NCBI RefSeq assembly: GCF_004337985.1 | Contig: NC_043742.1 | Location: 7,915,136 to 7,979,135, forward strand | Length of the DNA: 64,000 bases | From: Pyricularia pennisetigena | Lineage: Eukaryota > Ascomycota > Sordariomycetes > Magnaporthales > Pyriculariaceae | Direction of reading: 5' to 3' | Part shown: positions 55,131 through 64,000 of the stretch, in pieces | Numbering within the stretch: position 1 is the stretch's first letter | Layout of the letters: each line of letters starts with the position of its first letter | Translations under genes and position numbers: made by a program | The notes under the pieces: generated by a model | What the model was told of the DNA's origin: nothing | Seen by the model: the letters and a program-made list of their open reading frames with translations, nothing else | Databases searched by the model: none

Positions 55131-56700
55131 GTAGCTATTTGGTTTACCGTTTTTAGTGGGCTTTTCTTTTTATTTTTTTTGGTCTAATAACATAGATAAT
55201 GCATGTAATTTATATCCATTCAATCTGGGTTTTCAAACTGCGAATTTAAATCCATATTTTGGATTTTAGTTGCTGAAAACACCGGAACTTCCGTTTTTGT
55301 AAATACTGGATTAGATACCGCTGCCGTTATAAGTTTTAGTGGGCGAACAGTAGGCTGTGCAGGCCTGGCGGGCACTGTAGTTTCAGGGTTTAAATACCCT
55401 ATATCGGGTGGTAACTGCCCTGTAATAGGCGGTAAATACCTTATAACAGGTGGTGAATACCCTGTAATAGGTGGTAAATGCCTGTATTTTCAGGGTTTTT
55501 TAGGGGATAATTATCCGTTGGAACGCTGTTGATTTCGTTATTAAATTCAGAATTAAAATCCCCCGCTAAATTTGTATTTTCCCCCTTTAAAATCTATAGC
55601 GTTTCCCCTGCAACAGCCTAATTGTCAACGGTTATACCCTTTATAATTTCTACGGTCAAGGTTTTGTATACGGTCCGCTTAACGGGTGCGTAAACCAACG
55701 CTATAAAATTTGATAAATGGGTTAAAAGTTTCACCGTTTCGGTGCGGGGAACCAATTTATAAAATTTTTGGCGTTTTTCCAACGGTATAATAACCTGGCA
55801 TACAGTACCAATAGCCCGCAGATACCTTTAACTGGGGTTATACTGTAATTTAAATTGGAATTCGGAAAAAGATTTATCGCCAAGTGTTGAATCCCTATTA
55901 ACTACCGCTGTACGCTTAATTAGATTAACCACGGCAGGCAGTAAATAATATTATAAATACAATAGTAAACCCGCCGCTATAATGCTAAGCCGAAATGTAG
56001 CCAAAAAAACTTTAACGGACCGTTCCGTGAATCTGTTTTGGCCGTGATTATAGGGATTGGAAATGCAAAATTAATATTTTTGCTTGAAAACCAATTTTAA
56101 AGGTTTATACTAACCTCGTATCCCCCATCGATGTGAAAATTTACGGGTTAACCCCCGTACGTAGCTTTTAAAACCCTGAAAAAACCTTTAACAACCATTA
56201 AAACGGTAGGTCCGGTTTTACTTCGTAGTGGGATCGACCACCGAAAACGTAATTTCCGGTCCATTAATAATAAAAATACGGACCTTTTATTATAAGGATT
56301 AAGCTTGAAGGTCATTGTATTACCCTTGATAAAATCGAAAATATTAGGGGGTATAGGGAGTGCGACTTTATTTATACGCCTAATAAAAATGGTTTTAACG
56401 CAAGCAATATAGGTAACTGCCCTAATTTTGTCGAAATTAGGTAAACCTTTTGTAATGTTAGCGGTTTTTTTAGCAATAATAACCCTATATACCCCAAACG
56501 CCTGTACTGTAACAGGGTTTTTTAGGCCTAAATTTCGTTACAATTACCTATAACTCCGTCTTCTTCAGGGGTTAACCAACCGTCTGTAGTTCGTTTTAAC
56601 CTTAAAAAAAGGTAATTTACAGGGGCCTGCTTTAAATCCGATAATAAAGGAAGTTTTCATAACGGATTTTTTATATAGGAAACCCCCTTTTTTCGGAAAT
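55131..56700 (-). pseudogene. Copia-2 B integrase and linker remnant
   Basis: Aligns with 16555-18115 of copy A. It shows the Pro/Gly-rich linker (with CCTGTAATAGGTGGTAA-type repeats at 55400-55480) and the integrase core near 56100-56350. Very broken. Confidence 0.65.
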
Positions 56701-57731
56701 AATCCCTTTTATATTAGGTTGAATAAAAGGGTTACCTAACGGCGTGCCGTGCCAATGGGGCCCAATTTTACGTGTATTTTCAAAGGTTTTACCACTCAAT
56801 TTCTGCGTTACAGGCGAATTTACGGCTATTTCCGTATTTTGTTCGGGATTTAGCTTTTCCGTTACCGTATTTTTTTCCGGTTCCGAATCAGTGTAAATTC
56901 TATGATCCCCTTCAGGGTTTATATTATCTAGTTTTATTTTGAACGGGGCTGCGTAGCCCTCTATAACCTCCTGTAAGGCCATCCTAAGAACGGTGCTATA
57001 TTCACCTATTATACAGGCGTAATTCGAAACTTTGAGTACATTTCGAATAAAGATATCGCACCCTTTAACCTTTAAACAAAACAAATTTTTAACGGTATTT
57101 AAACGTCACCACGCCTTGCGATCCTGCTCGTACAGGGTATTTTTTAATAATACGCCCTTTAATTTATAATATATAAAGCCACTAACGATATTTATTCTAA
57201 ACGAAGGGATATATAAAATGTTATTTAACGTACCCCCTATAAATTCGTCAGCTTTTTGGCCGTAACGGAACTGTATTTTCACAGTTCCGTTGCCCATAAG
57301 CCTAGTAGGGCCACCTCCGGTACCGACTTCGACTGTAAAGCCGGGGGTATAATCGGTAAAAGATTGCTTATTTGTAAAAACATAGTGCGTATTACTTATA
57401 TCGTACAGGATAGGGTTACCCAGCTTCCAAAATTTGGGGTCCTTTTTTCGCCGCGTCCAGGTTTCGTTTTAGCCTTAAAATGAGTTGATAAAACCTGTGG
57501 TTTTAACGTCTTACCGGTATTAGTTTTCGAATCCGAATCCGAACGTAATTTTATAGTTCCGTTAATAACGGAATTAACCTCCTGTTCCAGGGCGTTATAC
57601 GTTGCGCATTCGTTAACGTCACCTGGAATTAAGCCCGTAAATGGTTCGGAATTTATAAAAATCATAGAAGTTCCAGCGGTCAATTCGCTAGAGTTGGAGG
57701 ATTTAGTATTTTTTGCAAAAGCAGAATCCAA
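56671..57731 (-). pseudogene. Copia-2 B protease and pre-integrase region
   Basis: The minus strand has YDISNTHYVFTNK near 57400 (normally D-GA-HH), then GNGTVKIQFRYGQKADEF and NNILYIPSFRINIVS (57106-57297), typical of the Copia protease to integrase junction (VLYVP----NL-S). The protease Asp survives but the Gly is changed. Confidence 0.7.
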
Positions 57732-57732
57732 A

Positions 57733-58578
57733 TTAGAGTTTTATTACCTTTTTTTCGTGATTTAAAGGTGGTTTCCGACCCATTATTTTCCTTTTTAACG
57801 CCTTTTTTAGCGTTTTTTTACCCGATCTTTTGCCTTTAAATCTATAACTAACAACCTTAGCCGCTGTAAAATCTGAAATCGAATTTTCGGATATAACGTC
57901 CGCCATAAGGTATTGCAAATTTAATTTTTCCGAATTTTGACCTATTACCTGCAAAGCCCGTTGGGTATTGCGTTGGCGTTTTATCCAAATAAGGATTATC
58001 CCCTCCAGGGCCCGTAGGTCCTAATTCCGTATATTTAAGGGGTTCATTTGCACGTTAGCATTCGCTAATTTAGCTACCAGTAATTTAAAACGGTTATTAA
58101 ATTTAGGTATTGATCCTTGAAATTTCGAAAGATTTTTTAAAACGTGGAATTCCCGATATACCGAATTTCGGTTAATTTCTGATGCAACGAAATGTCTTTT
58201 TTGCAGGGTTTTATAAACCGTTACGGAGTTCGAATCCCATACCATGGATTTTAAATGTTTTCTGGTTAAAGTGTTTTTTATAAGCAATAATAGGACTAAT
58301 TGCTCGTATTCCGGTAAAATATAACCAATTTCGAGGTTGGGAATAAATTCCGCTGCTTTTATAGCCTTTGACTGCACTATTAACGCCTGTTTCCACGGAT
58401 TGTAATTGCGAACCCCTACTAATTTACAATTTCTGGAGAAGGAAAATACCCGTTTCGATAATTCTTTACCTATTCCCTTATTTAAAACTAGGTCACCAGG
58501 TGAATTAGGGGGTGCGGTAACGGGTTTAATCTCCGAATTACGTTTAAAACAAGCGCAATCGCCATTTTTCAGGGTCAA
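57733..58578 (-). pseudogene. Copia-2 B gag
   Basis: The open minus-strand frame 58578-58021 (185 codons) carries PVTAPPNSPGDLVLNKGIGK, LVGVRNYNPWKQALIVQSKA, VLKNLSKFQGSIPKFNN. A second open piece (57954-57733) is basic. This is a Copia gag of the W---AL type. The same N-terminus is at 47126-47341 and, with stops, at 63640-64000. Confidence 0.75.
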
Positions 58579-59513
58579 TAGGGTAATTGATTGTCAAATT
58601 ACTTTTTGAAATTAATCCATTTGCGTAATTAACGTTTTTAATTGCAGGTTTTGGGCCTGTAATTTAGCGGTTAAAGGTTCGTTTCGGTTGGGCTCAGGCC
58701 CTTTATTTGTTGGAATTGGGCCCGGAAGGCCCGATATAGGGTTATTTCCATTATAGTGTAACCTGAATTATAATTGCAATTCGCTATATTACAGCTATAA
58801 TTAATCAACTTAATCGTTTAAAGTTAAATACCCTATCAAATCCAGGATTTCCTATACCGTTTGCCTTTTAACGGGTATAGGCCTGTAATTGCCAATTACA
58901 GGGCTTATTGCTATTTTCAATGGTCGAAATCCATTAAAATACAGGGTTAGAGTCCCTGAAATACACAATTAGTGGGTGCCCTGATATTTATACTAATCCA
59001 GGTGCACGTAACGAATTCAATTCGTTAAGTGGTTGCAGGGTAATCTGCAGGGTAATCTGCAGGGTAACGTGCAGGGTAGCGTGCAGATATCGTGCAGGGT
59101 AAATTAACGTAATTCCGCTAGTGGGTTTGTGGGCTATTGCGAACGAATACAGGGGCTTTTGCCCTTACCTCGCTGGCGTAACCCCTATTAAATTTTTAAG
59201 CCAATTACGATGGCGTGCACGATCCATAAAAACCATACCAAAAACTTTTGAATTTGCAATGGAAGCGATCGCTGCAGTACCTAAAAGGGCCTAAATCGAA
59301 CGCTAATTTTTAGCAATCCCCATTGTAAATATAGGGGGTTAAGTGCTGAATTAGCGCTTAAAAACAACAATTTCGCACAGAAACAGCAATGTTTTCGTTA
59401 ATATACGTGCTGTAAGGATGAGATGATAGCCAAAATAAAGCCTGAACTTCAGGCTTTCCAGCGATGCAAAGTGCATTTTGGTGCACAAACTAAAACCTTT
59501 TCGGGCTTATAAT
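58579..59513 (-). other. Copia-2 B untranslated leader
   Basis: About 930 bp between gag and the 5' LTR, without a gene. It holds the CAGGGTA tandem repeat (59033-59102) and a conserved block around GCATCGCTGGAAAGCCTG (minus strand, near 59460) shared with 62690. The primer-binding-like GGTTATAAGCCCG-type sequence lies next to the LTR near 59500-59512. Confidence 0.65.
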
Positions 59514-60091
59514 TTGTTAATAATATAAATTGTTAACAGGGGTTTAGGTATTAGCCTAAGTGCGGCGTGGTGCTAATTGCGCTATGAAAACCTGTAATCA
59601 CAATGTTTAAATATATTAAATGCAATAAAATGTTCACTAAAATGGTTTACCAATTGTGGGCTCAATAAATTCGATTTATTGGTGGGGGAAACTTTGCTTT
59701 ATCTCCCTTATAAACTTTTCGACATCGAAATGGGGGTCCGCACGCCAAAAAGCGTTCCGGTGCCGCACACGACTTTCCGAAAAATTATTTTGTATGCGTT
59801 GTTAAAAAAACACCTTTATTTCCATACAAACCATTTTTGGGTTCGCACTAATTTGCCGATTTGGTAAAAATTTCAACCCGATATAGGGTAGCTAATTCGC
59901 AGGTGCAGGGTGGGTATAAACCCGGTACAGGGTGAACCCCAATCGCTGACACTTTAAATCGCAGTTCCTGTAATACAAAATATAATAGAAAATTAGAGAA
60001 CCCCGACAGCCCCACTTCGGCAATATCTATTGAGGCTTATATATAAATAAAATTGGACCCATTACATGCTTAATAACGCGTATAATTAATA
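59514..60091 (-). mobile_element. 5' LTR-D of Copia-2 copy B
   Basis: 578 bp. Its edges are RIP-altered (TGTTAATAATATAAATTG at the left; ATAATTAATA at the right). Confidence 0.82.
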
Positions 60092-60671
60092 ATGTTGAAT
60101 TTTTTTAGCCCCATACCGACCGTATTACCCTAATTTACCCTGCACAGGTCAAATCAATAAACAATTTATACCGACTTTAAACACAAGGTTGAATCCGAAC
60201 TGAAATAATTCGCGTTTTGGGCGATTTACGCATTTAAAATACCTTATATAATATATACCTAGCTTGGATTATTACCAACGAACAGCTAAAATAGCTATTT
60301 GGCTTAATAGTTAATTCCGTGCATTAGGATTATATAAGTCGGGGGTTCGAATCCGGGGGTTATTATAATTCTGGGGGTTTTTTCCAGTTCGAGGGTCATG
60401 GGTCGGTATAGACAGCTAAGTTATCCACCGGGTTTATATCAGGAGTTCGAGTTGGGTTGGGACACAAGGGGGATCTTTTTTGTGGGTTTTATTTATATGT
60501 ATTCTTTTCTAACTTTATGTAGTTAGTAGCAAAAGAGAGGGGGTGTTAATTATATGCGTTATTTAGCAAATGATAGGTCTACTTCTATTTATATATAAGC
60601 CACAATACATAGTGCCGAAGTGGGGCTGTCGGGGTTATTAGATTTTCCGCTGTATTTTGTGTGTTGCAAGA
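60092..60671 (+). mobile_element. Copia-2 copy D, 3' tail with partial LTR (plus strand)
   Basis: Reverse-complement match to 14369-14860: the post-RNase-H stretch, the GGGGGTTCGAATCCGGGGG motif (60342-60360) and the polypurine tract AGCAAAAGAGAGGGGG ending at 60543. The first 125 bp of LTR-D follow from 60544. The LTR is cut by Gypsy LTR-A at 60672 and the internal side by Copia-2 B at 60091. Confidence 0.8.
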
Positions 60672-61099
60672 TATTACGACCAGTCAGTTGGGCCGGTACC
60701 CGGGAGGCCAGGCGGGGTCACACCCCTCCTGACGACACTCGATTAAAAAAACACCGACCGGCAGGAAATAGGATTATATAAGGACCCAATCACGTAATAG
60801 CACGTAACGATCAGAAGGTAATTCCGGTTAATTTGTAAAACCTCGATTGGGAATTACAGATTAAACGAAGTAAGAAAAGTTACATTAGAAATATAATCTA
60901 TATAAGACACGCTTGTTACCATATAAATAAAATTTAACTTAGGATGGCTTAGTAGCAATTAACTTATTATTTATTCAGGAATTAATTATAACTTTACCCC
61001 AATTATTAAAAACCCCAATTACCCAATTAAAACGCTTAATTGCTTTAACCCACTATATTTTACTTGAAAAACAGGTTGCCCGATACCTTAATTGTAATA
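60672..61099 (+). mobile_element. Gypsy 5' LTR-A
   Basis: 428 bp starting TATTACGACCAGTCAG and ending AATTGTAATA, related to 50155-50611. Gag follows on the same strand, so this is a 5' LTR. Confidence 0.8.
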
Positions 61100-62062
61100 T
61101 TTCAGTTATTTTTGTTTAGTATTTTGCCTTAGAATATACCGAATAATATTACCGAAACGATATTTTCCAATAGAACCACCCCTTAAACCCCTTTTACTAT
61201 TAACGCTCCGGGCAGCGCGAATATTTTGCGTTTAATGGTTGCGACGCTCCAAAGGGAAAATGGAAAATTTTTGGAACGAATAAGCGAACAAATTAATCGA
61301 ATTAAAAGGAACTATATTAAATATTTCTTATTATTATTTTACGATGGTACCCCAGGTATTTTATAGGGATTTTATACAGGAACCCGGGCCTATTTTTGCT
61401 TGAACGAGGATAATTTCGATAAAAACGCAAATGAAATTATTTACGCAACCTCGGTATCAAAGGGCGATACATCCGCCTGGTTCGAACCAACCCTGCGAAA
61501 TTAATTGGACTGTAATAAGGAAAAAAACCGTAAAATTAAAATTAACCACAATTTCGACGATTACGAAAATTTCGAAGAATCTTTTAAAGGAATATTCGGT
61601 AATCCAAACGAGGAATGCAAGGTTAAACGTGAATTGGTGCGCTTTATTTAAACCAAATCGGTATCCAAATATACCAGTAAATTTGGATAAATTACCGCCA
61701 AATTATTATAAGGCCCCGAAACCCTAATAGCACACTTTTGTGCAGGATTCAAAAAAAGGTTAGAAACGAACTTATTAAAAAAAAACGACCCGATATTTTA
61801 ACCGAATACGTAAAATTAGGAGTTAAAACCGATCACAGATTTTACAAACGAAAATTGGAACGACGCGAAAAACGTAGCGTATAAGGCCCAATTTTGCGAT
61901 AAATTAATATAGGACGCAAATACCAGTTCCCTAAACCGTTTCGCCAATATAATACCTCCTACGGAATATATAGCGGATTTATAAACCTTAACGCAATATA
62001 GCGCAAAAAACTTCGCAAAAGCCCCAAAAATGGCAGATACTTTAAATATAACAAACCGGGAC
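61100..62062 (+). pseudogene. Gypsy gag remnant
   Basis: Plus-strand frame with ARAYFCLNEDNFDKN-type sequence, IIYATSVSKGDTSAWFEPTL, DYENFEESFKGIFGNPNEEC and TKSVSKYTSKFG. This is the Ty3/Gypsy gag pattern (YF----F, A---KG-A--WFEP, F---F-NF-FG---E, LRQT-SV--Y---F). Stops fall where the family has Gln (RFI-stop-TK for LRQTK, FG-stop-IT), the C-to-T change at CAA expected of RIP. It is cut at 62063 by Copia-2 copy E. The open frame at 61431-61727 is a different, artificial frame. Confidence 0.75.
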
Positions 62063-62637
62063 TGTTAATTATATGCGTTATTGTTAATTAAATGCGTTAT
62101 TTAGCATATAATGGGTCCACTTTTATTTGTATATAAGCCACAATAGATAGTGCCGAAGTGGGGCTGTTGAGGTTATTAGATTTTCTGTTATGATTTGTGT
62201 GTTGCAGGAGTTGCGATTCAAAGTCAGCGAATGGGGTTTCACCCTGTACCGGGTTTAATACCCACCCTGCATTTACGAATCAGCTACCCTGTACCGGGTT
62301 GAAATTTTCACCAAATCAGCAAGTTAATGCGAACCCAGAAATGGTTTGTATGGAAATGACGGTGTTTTTTTTAACAACGCATACAAAATAATTTTTCGGA
62401 AAATCGTGTGCGGCACCGGAACGCTTTTTGGCGTGCGGACCCCCATTTCGATGTCGGAGGATATGTAAGGGAGACAAAACAAAATTTCCCCCATCAATAA
62501 ATTAAATTTATTAATCCCAAAATTAATGAATTTAGTATATATAAACCCTGTCATTACAGGTTTTTACAACGCAATAAGCACCACGCCGCACCTAGGTTAA
62601 TACCTAACCCCCTATTAGCAACCCGTATTGTTAACAG
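62063..62637 (+). mobile_element. 5' LTR-D of Copia-2 copy E
   Basis: The intact-length LTR is 62082-62637 (556 bp), TGTTAATTAAATGCG...ATTGTTAACA. It is preceded by 19 bp (62063-62081) repeating the LTR start, TGTTAATTATATGCGTTAT. On the plus strand this is the sense orientation and the element continues to the right. Confidence 0.85.
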
Positions 62638-64000
62638 GGTATAAGGCCGGACAGGTTTTAGCTTGTGCATTAAAATGTATGTTGCATCGCTGGAAAGCCT
62701 GAAATTTAGGCTTTATTTTGGTTATTATCGCATCCTTACAGCACGTATATTAACGAGAATATTGCTGTTTTTATACAAAATTGTTGGTTTTTATGCGCTA
62801 ATTCAGCACCTAACCCCCTGTATTTACAGTGGGGATCGCTAAAAATTAGCGTTCGATTTAGGCCCTTTGAAATACTACAGCGATCGCTTGCATTGCAAAT
62901 CCAAAACTTTTGGTGTGGTTTTTATGGATCGTGCACGCCATTTTAATTAATTCAAATTTTTAATAGGGTTTACGCTAGGGAGTTAGGGCCAAAACCCCTG
63001 TATTCGTTCGCTGATAACCCATGAAATCCTAATGCGTTTAATAGGGCTTACAATAGCCCACAAACCCACTAGCGGAATTACGTTAATGGTTAGTTTACCC
63101 GATAAAATACCCTGCAATTTACCCTGCACGATACCCTGCAATTTACCCTGCACCCACTTAACGAATTGAATTCGTTACGTGCACCTGGATTGGTACAAAT
63201 ACCAGGGCACTTATTAATTGTGGATTTCGGGGATTGCAACCCTATATTTTAATGGATTTTAACCATTGAAAATAGCAATAAACCCTGTGATTGGCAATTA
63301 CAGGCCTATACCCGTTAAAAGGCAAACGGTATAGCAAATCCTAAATTAAATAGGGTATTTACCCTTAAATTATCAAGTTAATTAATTATAGCTATAAACT
63401 AGCGAATTGCAATTATAATTTAGGTTACCTTACAATGGAAAACAGCCCTATATCGGGCCTTCCAGGCCCAATTCCAACAAATAGTGGGCCTGACCCAACC
63501 CAAACGAAGTTTTAACCGGTAAATTACAGGCCCAAAACCTGTAATTAAAAACGTTAATTACGCAAATGGATTAATATCAAAGGATAATTTAACAGTTAAC
63601 TGCCCTATTAACCCTTCAAAGCGGTAATTCCACTAATTTTAATAGTAATTCGGAAAGCAAACCCGCTACCGGACCCCCTAATCCACCTGGTAACCTAATC
63701 TTAGGTGACGGAATAGGTAAAAAATTATCAAAACGGGTATTTTCCTTCCCCGAAAATTGTAAATTAGTAGGGGTTAACAACTACGATTTATAAAAATAGG
63801 CGTTAGTAATACAATTTAGGGTTATAAAAGCAGCGGAATTTATTTCCAACCCTAAAATTGGCTATACCCCACCGGAATACGAACAATTAATCCTATTATC
63901 ACTTATAAAAAACAATTTTACCAAAAAAATTTCAAAATCCATTATATAGCATTCCAACCCCGTAACGGCTGATAAAACCCTGGAAAATAATTATTTCGTT
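62638..64000 (+). mobile_element. Copia-2 copy E internal region, cut by window end
   Basis: Plus-strand leader with primer-site-like GGTATAAGGCCGG (62639-62651), the GCATCGCTGGAAAGCCTG block and reversed CAGGGTA repeats (63112-63155). Then gag from about 63440 (GNLILGDGIGKKLSKRVFSF, CKLVGVNNYDL). Stops occur at W and Q positions (for example YDL-stop-K for NLWK). The 3' part lies outside the window. Confidence 0.8.

Larger units (their letters stand above)
51801..60091 (-). mobile_element. Copia-2 copy B, both LTRs present, RIP-inactivated
   Basis: Minus-strand element of 8.29 kb including a 556-bp solo LTR-D and its 5-bp duplication, so about 7.73 kb itself. 5' LTR 59514-60091, leader with CAGGGTA repeats, gag, protease, integrase, linker, reverse transcriptase, RNase H, polypurine tract (52382-52396) and 3' LTR 51801-52381. 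Terminal flanks AAGAT and ATGTT do not match. Stops and broken frames throughout. Confidence 0.85.

Noticed and set aside
60340..60362. tRNA gene around GGGGGTTCGAATCCGGGGG in Copia-2
   Set aside because: Flanking bases are G on both sides and cannot form a T-stem beyond two pairs, so it is B-box-like only.

Overview
The window looks like an AT-rich, transposon-filled block of a filamentous ascomycete genome. Most sequence is rich in TpA and poor in CpA. Conserved transposon reading frames are broken mainly by TAA/TAG where the family has Gln, or by changes at Trp, which is the pattern left by repeat-induced point mutation (RIP). Introns are 60-80 bp with GT-AG ends. No rRNA, functional tRNA, bacterial operon or CRISPR array is visible. 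The species cannot be named from the sequence. A plant-associated fungus with effector-bearing AT-rich isochores is an inference.

Layout. 1-6960: a 32-bp tandem repeat, unknown decayed coding remnants, a solo LTR (family B) with an intact target duplication, and a decayed RecQ-like helicase. 6960-11233: a stack of non-coding elements (family C: ends TAGTCTCAG/CTGAGACTA, 9-bp target duplications) inserted into one another and into a family-D LTR. 11750-12850: a small secreted protein gene with one intron, boxed in by family-C fragments. 12856-18115: LTR-D pieces and a truncated Copia-2. 18116-32413: an almost complete Copia-1 (LTR-B at both ends, gag to RNase H), split inside reverse transcriptase by an 8.1-kb hAT transposon with GC-rich ends. 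32414-39430: a decayed third Copia cut by two solo LTRs. 39430-44850: a Gypsy LTR carrying an intact 1.86-kb Fot1/pogo transposon, then a second hAT copy interrupted by a family-C element. 44891-45358: a second small secreted protein gene. 45656-50146: more family-C elements, a Copia-2 gag fragment and a 394-bp MITE. 50155-51800: the 3' end of a Gypsy element. 51801-60091: a Copia-2 with both LTRs and a solo LTR inside. 60092-62062: a Copia-2 tail, then a Gypsy 5' LTR with gag. 62082-64000: the 5' end of another Copia-2, cut by the window edge.

The only plausible host genes are the two secreted-protein genes at 12183-12789 and 44891-45358. Both lack obvious RIP damage and both are flanked within tens of bases by transposon ends. 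The Fot1 transposase is the only transposon gene that reads through intact. Copia-1 comes next (long open frames, one stop in gag). Copia-2, Copia-3, Gypsy, hAT and the helicase are heavily mutated. Nested target duplications give a relative order of insertion at several places. The least explained items are the family-C elements, a second intron-bearing gene-like frame inside the hAT, and tRNA-like segments inside LTR-B.
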